Position numbers and translations under genes: made by a program. A stretch of DNA of 64,000 bases from JBFMFH01 sp964481395. Its GTDB lineage: Bacteria; Acidobacteriota; Vicinamibacteria; Vicinamibacterales; JAKQTR01. This document shows, piece by piece, positions 8,370 to 17,004 of the stretch (positions are counted from its first letter, which is position 1; each line of letters starts with the position of its first letter). The stretch is from the NCBI GenBank assembly GCA_964481395.1, contig CAYZYG010000015.1, positions 1 through 64,000 of the forward strand, written 5' to 3'. The notes beneath the pieces are model-generated. The model was not told the origin of the DNA and did not search any database. It saw only the letters and a list, made by a program, of their open reading frames with translations.

Positions 8370-8863
8370 CCCGGCCGTCCCGTAACTTCCGCGACGAGCG
8401 CCTGGGCGCCGATGAACCAGCGGCCGGTCGTATCCAACCGCCACTGCGTCAGGTAGTGTCCTCGTTCGAGAAACGACGTCCGCACGGTCTGCGCAGCGGG
8501 ATCGACCGTAAAGCTCAGCGTGTACTTCCCCCGTTCGACGGCCAGGGGCCCGCTCTCCTCGACGGTCCCGGTCTCGAAATAGAGCTCCCAGGTCCCGCCC
8601 GGCATGTTCTGTTGCCAGTAGCGCTGGATGGCCTGCTGGCCGACCAGGATCGGAACGTTCGAGCGGGCCTGCCAGCCGTCCGTGGCGAAGAACCCCGCCA
8701 CGCAGCCGGCATCGGCCTCGGCGACACAGGCTGCGAATTCTTCATTGGTGGCCTCGACCACCTGCCTGATGAGGGGAATCTCCTCCTCGGCCGGAGCAAG
8801 TTGGCCGCACCCGGCCAACATGATCATCGCTCCGACGACGATGGTTCCCACTGACTTCCGCAT
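8357..8863 (-). CDS. NTF2-like/SnoaL-fold lipoprotein (DUF4440-like)
   Basis: 168 residues. A lipoprotein signal ends in LAGC (Cys about residue 19). The rest has the length and pattern of a single SnoaL/NTF2-like cone domain: an initial helix (LIRQVVEATNEEFAACVAEA), a GFFATDGWQARSNVPILVG segment, and a terminal beta sheet ending TQWRLDTTGRWFIGAQAL. Such domains bind small molecules or assist other proteins; no catalytic residue pattern is clear, so I give no specific role. It stands alone between the kinase and acetyl-CoA synthetase genes, which read in the same direction, and hairpin repeats lie on both sides. Confidence 0.75.
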   Translation of the reverse strand: MRKSVGTIVVGAMIMLAGCGQLAPAEEEIPLIRQVVEATNEEFAACVAEADAGCVAGFFATDGWQARSNVPILVGQQAIQRYWQQNMPGGTWELYFETGTVEESGPLAVERGKYTLSFTVDPAAQTVRTSFLERGHYLTQWRLDTTGRWFIGAQALVAEVTGRPGQGQ

Positions 8864-8901
8864 CGTTCCCTCCTTGTCGCGAAGTCCATCGAGGACCGCT
8901 G

Positions 8902-8955
8902 ATGGGGACTGGGGACATCCGCAACTGGTCCCCGGTCCCAGGCCCCCGGTCCCTG
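8902..8955 (-). repeat. Heptamer hairpin element
   Basis: On the minus strand: GGGACCG/GGGGACC units, then AGTT, a short loop and GTCCCCAGTCCCCAT. The G-rich and C-rich halves pair as an imperfect hairpin. It lies between the stop of the acetyl-CoA synthetase gene and the start of the lipoprotein gene. Confidence 0.85.
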
Positions 8956-8973
8956 CGGAGCGCAGCGTCCGTC

Positions 8974-10929
8974 CTACCCCCGCCCGACGCTCCGATGCTC
9001 CTCGATCAGCCGCTGGACGACCTCCGGCTCCGCCAGCGTCGACACGTCGCCCAGGCCATCGTACTCGGACGACGCCACCTTGCGCAGGATGCGCCGCATG
9101 ATCTTGCCGCTCCTGGTCTTGGGCAGCCCCGAGGCCACGTGGATGACGTCGGGTGTGGCGAACGCGCCGATCGCCGTCCGCACCTGCTGCTTCAGGGCAC
9201 CGACGAGCTGTTCGGGATCGGCGTCCGCCACGTCGGCGTTCAGTACGACGTAGGCATAGATGCCCTGGCCCTTGAGTTCGTGCGGGAAACCGACGACCGC
9301 GGCCTCAGCCACCGATTCGTGAGCCACGAGTGCGCTCTCGATCTCGGCGGTACCGATCCGGTGTCCCGACACATTGAGGACGTCGTCGATTCGGCCGGTG
9401 ATCCAGTAGTAGCCGTCCTCGTCGCGCCTGACGCCGTCGCCGGTGAAGTAGTAACCGGGGTACGTGCGGAAGTACGTGTCGCGGAACCGCTTGTGGTCGC
9501 CCCAGACCGTGCGCGCCTGGCCTGGCCAGGGACTCGAAAGGCAGAGCGCGCCGGACACCCCGTTGCCCTCGAGGGGCCGTTTGGTTTCCGGGTCCATGAC
9601 GACCGGCTTGACGCCGAAGAACGGCAGCGTCGCCGAGCCGGGCTTGGTCGGCGTGACACCGGGCAGCGGCGTGATCAGCGCGCCTCCGGTCTCGGTCTGC
9701 CACCACGTGTCGACCACCGCGCAGCGCCCGTCGCCGCACACGTCGTGATACCAGCGCCAGACCTCGGGGTTGATGGGCTCGCCGACGGTGCCGAGAATGC
9801 GGAGGGACGATCGCTTGTAGCGCCTCACCCACGTGTCACCGGCCTGCGCCAGGGCCCTGAGCGCCGTCGGCGCGGTGTACAGGACGTTCACCCCGAGATC
9901 GTCGACGATGCGCCAGTAGCGCCCGGGATCGGGATAGAGCGGCGTCGACTCGAACACCACGGTCGTGGCCCCGTTCGTCAGCGGCCCGTAGACGATGTAG
10001 CTGTGGCCCGTGATCCAACCCGCGTCGGCCGCGCAGAAGTAGATATCGCCGGGATGGTAGTCGAAGATCAGCCGGTGTGTGAACGCGGCGTAGACGAGGT
10101 AGCCGCCGGTCGTGTGCAAGAGTCCCTTTGGCTTGCCCGTGCTGCCGGAGGTGTACAGGACGAACAGGGGATCCTCGGCACCCATCCATTCGTTCGTGCA
10201 GGTGGATCGCTGCCGGTGGCACTCGTCGTCGAGCCAGAAGTCGCGCCCGGGCCGCATGTCCACGTCCCCGTCGGTGCGCCGGGCCACCAGCACCGCGTCG
10301 ATCGACGCCATGCCTTCGACGGCGCGGTCGACCGTCTTCTTGAGCGGCACGCGGCGCCCGCCCCGCAGGCCCTCGTTGGCCGTCACGACCACCCGGCAGC
10401 GGGCGTCGACGATCCGGTCCCGCAGCGCCTCGGCGGAGAACCCGCCGAAGACCACGGAATGCACCGCGCCGATCCGCGCGCACGCCAGCATGGTGTAGAT
10501 GAGCTGCGGGATCATCGTCAGGTAGATGCAGACCCGGTCGCCCTTCTTGACGCCATGGCTGATGAGCACGTTGGCGATGCGACAGACGTTGTGCTTCAGC
10601 TCGCGGTAGCTGATGTGATGGTAGACGCCAGGCTCGTCCTCGACCCAGATGATGGCCGTCCGATCGCCCAGTTCCGGCAGATGGCGATCGACGCAGTTGA
10701 ACGAGGCGTTGAGCCGTCCGCCGGAGTACCAGGCGAAGTCCACCTCCTCGTAGTCGACGTCCAGGACGGACTGGTACGGATGGAACCAGCTGAGCGCCTT
10801 GGCCTGTTCACCCCAGAACCACTCCGGATTGTCCAGCGACAGACGATACAGGCGCTCGTACTCTGACATGCTCCGCAGGTAGGCGCGCTCGGTGATGTGG
10901 GGTTTGACCGGGTAGATGTCCGTCGGCAC
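8974..10929 (-). CDS. acs: Acetyl-coenzyme A synthetase (AMP-forming)
   Basis: Cytoplasmic enzyme making acetyl-CoA from acetate, ATP and CoA through acetyl-AMP. The 651 residues are full length for the family. The P-loop-like adenylation motif YTSGSTGKPKG lies near residue 260, the WWQTETGG acyl-pocket motif near 405, the hinge region around YYWITGRIDDVLNVSG, and the C-terminal KTRSGKIMRRILRK carries the Lys that is reversibly acetylated in this family. Start ATG at 10929 gives the usual N-terminus. It would recover acetate released by amino acid breakdown, which suits the peptidase-rich surroundings. Confidence 0.97.
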   Translation of the reverse strand: MPTDIYPVKPHITERAYLRSMSEYERLYRLSLDNPEWFWGEQAKALSWFHPYQSVLDVDYEEVDFAWYSGGRLNASFNCVDRHLPELGDRTAIIWVEDEPGVYHHISYRELKHNVCRIANVLISHGVKKGDRVCIYLTMIPQLIYTMLACARIGAVHSVVFGGFSAEALRDRIVDARCRVVVTANEGLRGGRRVPLKKTVDRAVEGMASIDAVLVARRTDGDVDMRPGRDFWLDDECHRQRSTCTNEWMGAEDPLFVLYTSGSTGKPKGLLHTTGGYLVYAAFTHRLIFDYHPGDIYFCAADAGWITGHSYIVYGPLTNGATTVVFESTPLYPDPGRYWRIVDDLGVNVLYTAPTALRALAQAGDTWVRRYKRSSLRILGTVGEPINPEVWRWYHDVCGDGRCAVVDTWWQTETGGALITPLPGVTPTKPGSATLPFFGVKPVVMDPETKRPLEGNGVSGALCLSSPWPGQARTVWGDHKRFRDTYFRTYPGYYFTGDGVRRDEDGYYWITGRIDDVLNVSGHRIGTAEIESALVAHESVAEAAVVGFPHELKGQGIYAYVVLNADVADADPEQLVGALKQQVRTAIGAFATPDVIHVASGLPKTRSGKIMRRILRKVASSEYDGLGDVSTLAEPEVVQRLIEEHRSVGRG

Positions 10930-11024
10930 GGCTCGTCCGCTCCTTGGCTGCAGGGGTGGCGCCCGGCCTGGTCCGGTCCGGGCGAAACCCGTTCAGTATG
11001 CCACGGGGACGCGAGTGACCATGT

Positions 11025-11085
11025 CGGGGACCGGGCATCTGGGACCGGGGACCAGTTCTCGAGATTCCTCGTCCCCATTGCTGGC
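11025..11085 (+). repeat. Heptamer hairpin element
   Basis: GGGACCGGGGACCAGTT followed by a loop and a diverged CGTCCCCATTG arm. This is one of the less regular copies, in the 220-base gap upstream of the acetyl-CoA synthetase start. Confidence 0.7.
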
Positions 11086-11149
11086 CCCGACCGCGGCGAC
11101 ACGCCCCTGGGATCGGATCGCTCGGGATCGCCCGTGCACGGCCTGAGGA

Positions 11150-11302
11150 CTACTTGATGAGCAGCACGCGCAGGATGAGCGGAATCATGACGATGCCGGC
11201 CGTCACCCGTTCTCCGAGCGGGCGTCGGCGGACGAGGGCCGCCGTCAGCAGGATCACCAGAACAACCGCGATCAGGCGGTACGTCCACAGCAGCATGACC
11301 AT
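11150..11302 (-). CDS. 50-residue two-helix membrane protein
   Basis: Small hydrophobic protein starting MVMLLWTYRL, with helices at about residues 3-22 and 31-48 separated by RRRPLGERVT. The ATG at 11302 is chosen because GAGGTG precedes it and because longer starts add repeat-derived sequence. It is the last gene after the TRAP-like permease at 11409, with a heptamer hairpin in the 106-base gap. It may be an accessory subunit of that permease; I recognise no family. Confidence 0.55.
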   Translation of the reverse strand: MVMLLWTYRLIAVVLVILLTAALVRRRPLGERVTAGIVMIPLILRVLLIK

Positions 11303-11336
11303 CACCTCGCCCCGGCAGGTCCACGGAGGGCTGCGG

Positions 11337-11392
11337 CTGGGGACTGGGGCCATCGAGAACTGGTCCCCGGTCCCCGGCCCCCGGTCCCGACG
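11337..11392 (-). repeat. Heptamer hairpin element
   Basis: Plus-strand CTGGGGACTGGGGCC, loop, AACTGG, then GTCCCCGGTCCCCGG and further units. It lies in the gap between the permease gene and the small membrane protein gene. Confidence 0.85.
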
Positions 11393-11408
11393 CGCGTTGT
11401 CACTCCAT

Positions 11409-12731
11409 CTACGGCCTCAGCCAGCGGCCGACCGCTGGCGATGCGAGCAGCACCAGCACCGCGACGACCACCGCGGCGATGGCCGGAGCCACGCAGCGCC
11501 GCAGCACGAGGCGGCGGTCCTCCACGCCGGCCACGCGCGCCGCCAGTGTGGCCACGATGGCCGCCGGGAGCATCAGGTCGCCGAGCCCGGCCAGGAGTGA
11601 CAACGCGGCCGTCGTCACGACCTCGTCACGACCCAGCAGGGCCAGCAGGAACGGCACGCCCAGCACCGTCGCCGAGCCGAAGGCCGACACCGCTCCGAAC
11701 AGCGGCATACTCACGCCCGCGGCGAGCGCGAGGGCCCAGGACGGCGCGGCCAGCATCTGCGCCACGAGCCAGCCGCGGGCGCCGGTGAGCGTCATCACCT
11801 GGATGAACGCCCCGACGCCGGTCAGGATGCCCAGCACGGGCAGCGCCTCGTCTGTGGCCGTTTCGAGCGTCCTGCGAATCGGGAAACGCGCCGACACCGC
11901 AATCGTCACGCCAGTCGCCACGACGAAGACCAGCGGGAGTCCCGGATCCGGGATCGTGCGGGGCCAGATCTGCGGAGCGGCCATCATCGCCGCCGTGAGT
12001 CCGATCGGTACGAGCGCGCGCCAGAGAGGCAGCGCCGCGTTCGACGTACCCCCGGGCGCCTCCACGGCCGGCGCACCCGCGCCCTCACCCGAGCGGGGCC
12101 GCCGGAGGAGCGGCCAGCCCAGGCCGTACGCGTACGCCAGCGCCAGCGGCACCGACACCAGCAGCAGCGGCCGGACGAAGCCGACGTACGGGAGATCGAT
12201 GCCGCCGCCGATCAGCATCGCGGGGATGTTCACCGGCGGCGCGATCATGCCGACGATGCTCCCCATGGCCACGAAGGCCGCGGCGCCCGCCGAAGGCAGA
12301 CCGAGGCGCATCAGGATGGCCGCTGCGAGGGCGCCCGTGGTCAGCACCGACGCCGTCGATGACCCGGTGATCATCCCTGGGAACATGACGATCAGCATCA
12401 GCACCGGCAGCAGGATCAGCGGCTGGCGGCCGAGACGCCGTTCGACCGCTCCGCCAATCGCCTGCAACGCGCCGCCGTCGGCCAGCGCCCGCATCAGGAT
12501 CGTGGCCGTGGCGATGACGAGGATGGGATCGAGGTAGGAGAACGCCCCTTCGACGAGATGCCGGAGCGGAAACAGGTCACCGTTCGCCGCGGCGCCGAGC
12601 CACGCCGCGACGGCCAGCGACACGCCGACGGGCCACCGGGCGCGCGTCACGAGCCCGCCGAACACTGCCAGCATCACCAGCAGCGTCAGCGGCTCAGCCG
12701 AGACGACGTCGAAGAGAGAGGCCTCGCTCAC
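11409..12731 (-). CDS. TRAP-like (DctM-type) permease, large subunit
   Basis: 440-residue polytopic membrane protein, probably a carboxylate or related anion carrier. The segment FPGMITGSSTASVLTTGALA followed by a second hairpin with GMIAPPVNIPAMLIGGG matches the re-entrant loop patterns of DctM/ion-transporter superfamily permeases. A second half (GAVSAFGSATVLGVPFLLAL) repeats the pattern. It begins 16 bases after the stop of the secreted DUF6305-like protein, so they are probably one operon. No classical DctP or DctQ subunit lies nearby. A CitM-like carrier is the main alternative. Confidence 0.75.
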   Translation of the reverse strand: MSEASLFDVVSAEPLTLLVMLAVFGGLVTRARWPVGVSLAVAAWLGAAANGDLFPLRHLVEGAFSYLDPILVIATATILMRALADGGALQAIGGAVERRLGRQPLILLPVLMLIVMFPGMITGSSTASVLTTGALAAAILMRLGLPSAGAAAFVAMGSIVGMIAPPVNIPAMLIGGGIDLPYVGFVRPLLLVSVPLALAYAYGLGWPLLRRPRSGEGAGAPAVEAPGGTSNAALPLWRALVPIGLTAAMMAAPQIWPRTIPDPGLPLVFVVATGVTIAVSARFPIRRTLETATDEALPVLGILTGVGAFIQVMTLTGARGWLVAQMLAAPSWALALAAGVSMPLFGAVSAFGSATVLGVPFLLALLGRDEVVTTAALSLLAGLGDLMLPAAIVATLAARVAGVEDRRLVLRRCVAPAIAAVVVAVLVLLASPAVGRWLRP

Positions 12732-12747
12732 ACGGCAGCCGGCTGGG

Positions 12748-13296
12748 CTACTTGAACAACGGCTTCAACGCCTCACCGAGCGCCGCCAGCTTCTCGACCT
12801 CGACGACGGGGGTGCCGCTCTTCTCCGCGAGCGTGTTGAAGAGCCGGTCCTTGTTGCCGGCCGCGACGATGACGACGTGGTCGGCCGAGGGCATGACGGC
12901 CTCGATCATGTCGTTCGACGTCTTGCCCCGGCGGCCCTCGCCTCCGGTGTGCAGCACGAGCACCTTGACGCCCTTCTCCCTCGCCGCGGTCAGCAACGCC
13001 TTCGCGCGCGTCACTTCCTTCTCCACGTCGAGCCCCGCGGCGCCGAGCCCCTTCGTGCTGGCGCCCACGACGACGACCATCGTCTTCATGCCGTCGAGAT
13101 CGGCGGCCGTCGCCAGAGGCTTCACCTCGAGGCCGAGCTTCATCTGCGTGTTCAGCACGACTTTCACGATGGCCACGTCGGAACTCTGGCCGACCGACGT
13201 CACCACACCGGGACGCTCGAACACGCCCTGCGCCGACGCGGCGGACACGCCCGCGACCAGCAGCATCAGTCCCACCACCCTCACTGTACGCATCAT
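12748..13296 (-). CDS. Secreted DUF6305-like protein
   Basis: 182 residues with a Sec signal peptide (cleavage near SAASAQ). The mature part looks like an alpha/beta Rossmann-type fold: KTMVVVVGAST, KGVKVLVLHTGGEGRRGKTS, ADHVVIVAAGNKD. I recognise it as resembling the DUF6305 family, whose function is not known to me. It is the first gene of a set with the permease and a 50-residue membrane protein. By position it could be the solute-binding component, but that is inference. Confidence 0.65.
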   Translation of the reverse strand: MMRTVRVVGLMLLVAGVSAASAQGVFERPGVVTSVGQSSDVAIVKVVLNTQMKLGLEVKPLATAADLDGMKTMVVVVGASTKGLGAAGLDVEKEVTRAKALLTAAREKGVKVLVLHTGGEGRRGKTSNDMIEAVMPSADHVVIVAAGNKDRLFNTLAEKSGTPVVEVEKLAALGEALKPLFK

Positions 13297-13359
13297 CGAA
13301 TCACCTCACGTCCACGTCACCCCCGGCGCGGCAGCCCGCGGCGGGAAGACCACGGCTGG

Positions 13360-13405
13360 CGGGGTCACCGCTCGGCCCCGCTCACGCTCGCCGGCAAACC
13401 GCCTC
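13360..13405 (-). repeat. Repeat family A, partial copy 3 (inverted)
   Basis: Read on the minus strand, GCGGTTTGCCGGCGAGCG followed by TGAGCGGGGCCGAGCGGTGAC matches the right-hand end of the copies at 2270 and 31066. The left arm is not recognisable here. Confidence 0.6.
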
Positions 13406-13563
13406 TCCTGACTCCTGACTCCCGGATGCGGTCTTCGTTTCCTGCTCCGTCGTACCAACTCTCTACTATCCACTGTCTACTATCTACCGCGTTGTCGTTG
13501 TCGTTGTCCTTGTCCTTGTCTTTGCCCGGCCCCCGATCCCCGGTCCCTGGTCCCTGTCTTCCG
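13403..13563. repeat. Composite of three short-period repeat types
   Basis: In order: CTCCTGACTCCTGACTCC (period 7), CTACTATCCACTGTCTACTATC (period 7), TTGTCG/TTGTCC units (period 6) and a GGTCCCC/GATCCCC run (period 7). It fills most of the gap between the DUF6305-like gene start and the GGT stop codon and ends at that stop. I see no gene in it. Confidence 0.8.
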
Positions 13564-15240
13564 TCAGTACCCCACCACCGCCCCGTCCCGTCTCGGATCC
13601 GCGCCGCCAATCCGCATCCCGGTCTTCGGGTCGATGAGAATGCCCTGGGCTCCGCCGAAAAACAGATCGTACTCCCCGAGTTTCTTGACCGAGTAACCCA
13701 TCGCCGTCAGCGCCTCGACCGTAGCGTCCGCAACGCGCGCCTCGATCGACAACTCCTTGTCGGTGTCCCGGGCGTAGAAGCGCGGCGCTTCGATTGCCTC
13801 CTGGATCCCCATCCCGTAGTCGACCAGATTCGAAATGAGCAGCGTCATCGTCGAGATGATGCGGGCCGCGCCGGGCGTCCCGATGGTCAGGAACGGACGT
13901 CCGTTTCGAAGAACGAGGGTCGGCGCGATGGTCGTCCGCATGCGCTTCCCTGGCGCGAGCATATTCGGCCCGCGCGCCGAGAAGTTCTTCATCTCGTTGT
14001 TGAGCATGATGCCCGTGCCCTCGATGACCACCTTGGCGCCGAAGAAGTCCGACAGTGTCTGCGTCAGCGCAACCATGTTGCCCTCGGCGTCCACCACGCT
14101 GAGGGAGGTCGTCGAGGGCGGTTCGTCCTTCTGGATGCCGGCTGGGGCGATCTTCCCGGAGATCTTCGTCGCGTCGATCTCCGCGGCGCGCGTCTTCGCG
14201 TAGTCGCGGGAGAGCAAGGTCGGGAGCGGAACGCTGACGAAATCGGGATCGCCGATGTGCGCGGAGAAATCCGCGAACCCACGCTTCATGGCCTCGGCCA
14301 TCAGGTGGACGTGCCCGGGTGAGAAGTGCGGCGTCGATTCGAGGCTCAGGTGATCCAGGATCTGCAGGATTTCGATCACCGTCGTGCCGCCCACGGGCGG
14401 CGGGGCCGAGACGAGGTCGTGCCCCCGATACGCGCCGCGGACCGGTTCGCGTTCGACGGCCCTGTACGCGGCGAGATCTTCCTTGGTGATGAATCCGCCG
14501 CGGCGGGCCATCTCGTCGGCAATCCGGCCGGCGAGAGCCCCGCGGTAGAACGCCTCCGGCCCTCCCTTCGCGATCGCCCGCAGGCTGGCTGCGAGATCCG
14601 GATTCTTCAGAGTGGCCCCCGCCTCGATGGGGAGCCCGCCCGGGCACACCACGGCGGCGAGCGCGTCGTTCTTGGCAATCTCCTCGAAGTTGTCCACGAC
14701 GACGCCCGCGAGGGTCGGCGAAACGATGAATCCCTGAGCCGCCAGCCGGGCGGCTGGCTCGATGACGCGGGCCAGCTTCAGCTTCCCGTACTTCTGCTGC
14801 GCCATCGCGAGTCCGGCCACCATGCCGGGAATCGCCACCGCCGCATGCCCGGTCGCCGGGATGCCTCCCTCGAACCGTGTCACCGCGGGAGCCGACGAGC
14901 GGTAGTCGATCGCGACGGTCTTCGCGGGCGCCACGAGCGACACCACCATCATGCCCTCGCCGCCGAGTCCGGAGGCGTTCGGCTCGACGACGCCGATCGC
15001 GAAGGCCGCGGCGACGGCGGCGTCAACGGCGTTTCCGCCAGCCCGGAGGATGTCGAGGCCTGCCTGCGACGCCAGCGTATGCGCCGAGGCAACCATCCCG
15101 CTTCTGGCCGTCACTGGCGCGAGTCGCAATCCGCCGCTGCCGTGCGAGGCGTTCTGCGACGACGCGTCCACGGCGGTCGTCCGCGGTGCGATGAGCGTGG
15201 CACTCAACAGAAGCGGGATGAGGACGGATGCGCGCTTCAT
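13564..15240 (-). CDS. ggt: Gamma-glutamyltransferase (secreted, threonine N-terminal nucleophile hydrolase)
   Basis: Cleaves gamma-glutamyl bonds of glutathione and similar peptides, or transfers the glutamyl group. The precursor self-cleaves before the catalytic Thr, here in PPSTTSLSVVDAEGN at about residue 373, giving large and small subunits of usual size. A signal peptide spans about residues 1-24. The N-terminal motifs ASAHTLASQAGLDILRAGGN and GEGMM are typical. The ATG at 15240 is preferred over an upstream one because AAGGAAG precedes it and the signal peptide follows directly. The upstream aspartoacylase-like gene stops 19 bases away, so the two are likely co-transcribed. Confidence 0.95.
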   Translation of the reverse strand: MKRASVLIPLLLSATLIAPRTTAVDASSQNASHGSGGLRLAPVTARSGMVASAHTLASQAGLDILRAGGNAVDAAVAAAFAIGVVEPNASGLGGEGMMVVSLVAPAKTVAIDYRSSAPAVTRFEGGIPATGHAAVAIPGMVAGLAMAQQKYGKLKLARVIEPAARLAAQGFIVSPTLAGVVVDNFEEIAKNDALAAVVCPGGLPIEAGATLKNPDLAASLRAIAKGGPEAFYRGALAGRIADEMARRGGFITKEDLAAYRAVEREPVRGAYRGHDLVSAPPPVGGTTVIEILQILDHLSLESTPHFSPGHVHLMAEAMKRGFADFSAHIGDPDFVSVPLPTLLSRDYAKTRAAEIDATKISGKIAPAGIQKDEPPSTTSLSVVDAEGNMVALTQTLSDFFGAKVVIEGTGIMLNNEMKNFSARGPNMLAPGKRMRTTIAPTLVLRNGRPFLTIGTPGAARIISTMTLLISNLVDYGMGIQEAIEAPRFYARDTDKELSIEARVADATVEALTAMGYSVKKLGEYDLFFGGAQGILIDPKTGMRIGGADPRRDGAVVGY

Positions 15241-15259
15241 GGTCTTCCTTCCGACATGG

Positions 15260-16444
15260 TCAGGGATATTGAGCCTGGCGCGCGGCACGCTGCGGCTGCA
15301 GGAAGGCGCCGACGCCGCGGTCGATCACGGCCTGGTAGTCCGGTACACCGGCGAACCGGACCGCCTGGTCCGGCGTGGTCTGGCCGAGCGCGTCGATGAG
15401 CGCCGCAACCGAGGCCAGATGCCGCGCGACCCTGGCCGAGAGCGGCCAGCCGTCCTCCGGGAACGGCGTGCTCAGGCGCCCGCGCGACGACGCCAACGCG
15501 TAGAAGCGGTCACGTCCATCGAGCACCAGCCGGGCATCGGTTCGGCCCCGCAGCCGGCCCTGAGTCGGGTTCGTGGTTTCCATCAGCACCGCCAGCACAC
15601 CGGTCGTGTCGCCCCACTCCCGATGCGACAGCCCGTGCAGGTTCACCGGCGACGTCTCGAGGCCAATCGAAACGCCAGCGATCTCCATCGACACGCTGGC
15701 CAGGGCAGCGAGATCCTCCGCCCGTTGGTGGGCCACGATCGTGTTGACGACAGGATATTCCGGCGAGGCTTCGTGCAGGTCGAGCGCGAGCGCGGCCGAC
15801 TCGCGCCGGATGAGCGTCGTGATGGCGTACGCGATCCGCTCGGTGAACGTGCCTTCTGCTTCGCCGGGATACGCACGGTTCAGGTTGCGCGTCTCGGATC
15901 CGGACAGCGTCTGGCCGGACCCTCGCAGCGTGTACACCTGCGGGTCCGGCCACTGGTGGACGGGATTCGTCGCGCGGGCGCCGTACGTGAACCGGCGGAC
16001 TCCCCCCTGGACGGGGATCTCGAACCGCGTCGGATGCCCCTCCTGCGCGTAGTTGTGCGTGAATCCGCTCGCATTCGCCCGGGGAACGACGATGAGGCGA
16101 CCGGCCTCGACTCGAGCGCATTCCACGAGCACCACGGCCGCAAGGTAGCCAGCCGGTTCGTCCGCGTGCGTCCCGCCCAGCACGACCACGGTCCCCCCGG
16201 GCTCGGATCCGCGCAGGTCGAAGACCGGCGTGTCGCCGTCCGTCCCAGCCAGAGCCGCGTGATACGCGCTCAGGCGTCCGAAGGACGTCACGCCCGGCCC
16301 GGGCACGATGTCGTCTGGCTCGTGCATGCGCCGGAAGCCCGGAACGACGGCCATCACGGCGGCAACCACGCCGGCGATCACGAGCGCCGCCTGCGCTCGG
16401 CTTCCCGACGCGGACGACGGCCTCTTGGGCGGCGGGGTCGGCAT
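15260..16444 (-). CDS. Succinylglutamate desuccinylase/aspartoacylase family protein, paralogue 1
   Basis: Zinc carboxypeptidase-like (M14-related) amidohydrolase of 394 residues that probably removes an acyl group from an N-acyl amino acid or peptide. One N-terminal hydrophobic segment (about 19-38) suggests export or membrane anchoring. Zinc and catalytic motifs are visible: GGTHADEPAG (His and Glu ligands), RNLNRAYPG, and LALDLHEASPEY. It is clearly related to the gene at 17005-18081, sharing VPGPGVT-like starts, NLNRxYPG and LSHREWGD. It lies just upstream of ggt, suggesting a shared role in breaking down blocked amino acids. The substrate is unknown. Confidence 0.8.
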   Translation of the reverse strand: MPTPPPKRPSSASGSRAQAALVIAGVVAAVMAVVPGFRRMHEPDDIVPGPGVTSFGRLSAYHAALAGTDGDTPVFDLRGSEPGGTVVVLGGTHADEPAGYLAAVVLVECARVEAGRLIVVPRANASGFTHNYAQEGHPTRFEIPVQGGVRRFTYGARATNPVHQWPDPQVYTLRGSGQTLSGSETRNLNRAYPGEAEGTFTERIAYAITTLIRRESAALALDLHEASPEYPVVNTIVAHQRAEDLAALASVSMEIAGVSIGLETSPVNLHGLSHREWGDTTGVLAVLMETTNPTQGRLRGRTDARLVLDGRDRFYALASSRGRLSTPFPEDGWPLSARVARHLASVAALIDALGQTTPDQAVRFAGVPDYQAVIDRGVGAFLQPQRAARQAQYP

Positions 16445-16456
16445 CGGAGCCTTACT

Positions 16457-16583
16457 CCTTCGATGCGTACAAATGGCGACGCACTTGCGCCCTCAGGAGC
16501 AAGTGGTGAGGGAGCAACTGCGGCCATCGATCGCGCATGTCATACGAGGCCATGATGGGGAATCGAGCCACTTTACTCGCGCG
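16457..16583 (+). repeat. Dispersed repeat family B, copy 1
   Basis: Contains CCTTCGATGCG, then ACTTGCGCCCTCAGGA, AAGTGGTGAGGGAGC and ACTGCGGCCATCGA. The inverted copy at 59521-59640 shares these in the same order over about 120 bases, and weaker copies lie at 41133 and 46733. It fills the 128-base gap and reaches the stop codon of the 141-residue gene. Confidence 0.75.
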
Positions 16584-16998
16584 GAATCGCCGTCGTCCTG
16601 GAGACGCGCCGGATCCGTGCGAGCAGCGCCCGCGGGCCAGGCGGCAACCCGGCCACCAGCAGCGGCGCGACTGTGGACTCGCGCGAGAACCAGGCGTGGG
16701 TGCCGGCGTCGAGCACGTCGATCATGTAGCGGCCTCGCGGCAGGTCCATCACGAACTGGCCGCCCAGCGGCTTCGCACCCCGCCGTCGCTCGCACCAGAG
16801 CCACCAGGCGCCCCGCGACCGCAACAGGGCAGCCCGCGCCACCCACGGCGGCATCAGACGGACCTGAGCCAGGTCGGCCTCGGTGAAACGGCTCGGAATG
16901 GTCGTGCGGCGGTCCCGGGCCCGGGCCGCCGCCAGCTGCATCACGATGTGCTCGAGCGCAACGGCCGCGTCAATCGTCTGGAAGGATGAACGGACCAT
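16573..16998 (-). CDS. Hypothetical protein, 141 residues
   Basis: Not recognised. No signal peptide or membrane helix. It is Arg/Ala-rich with a central WWLWCERRRG segment and a beta-like stretch GGQFVMDLPRGRYMIDVLDA that resembles a small sheet domain. Its start lies 6 bases after the stop of the aspartoacylase-like gene at 17005, so it is in that operon. The last residues and stop fall in repeat family B. Confidence 0.6.
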   Translation of the reverse strand: MVRSSFQTIDAAVALEHIVMQLAAARARDRRTTIPSRFTEADLAQVRLMPPWVARAALLRSRGAWWLWCERRRGAKPLGGQFVMDLPRGRYMIDVLDAGTHAWFSRESTVAPLLVAGLPPGPRALLARIRRVSRTTAIPRE

Positions 16999-17004
16999 AT
17001 CACC

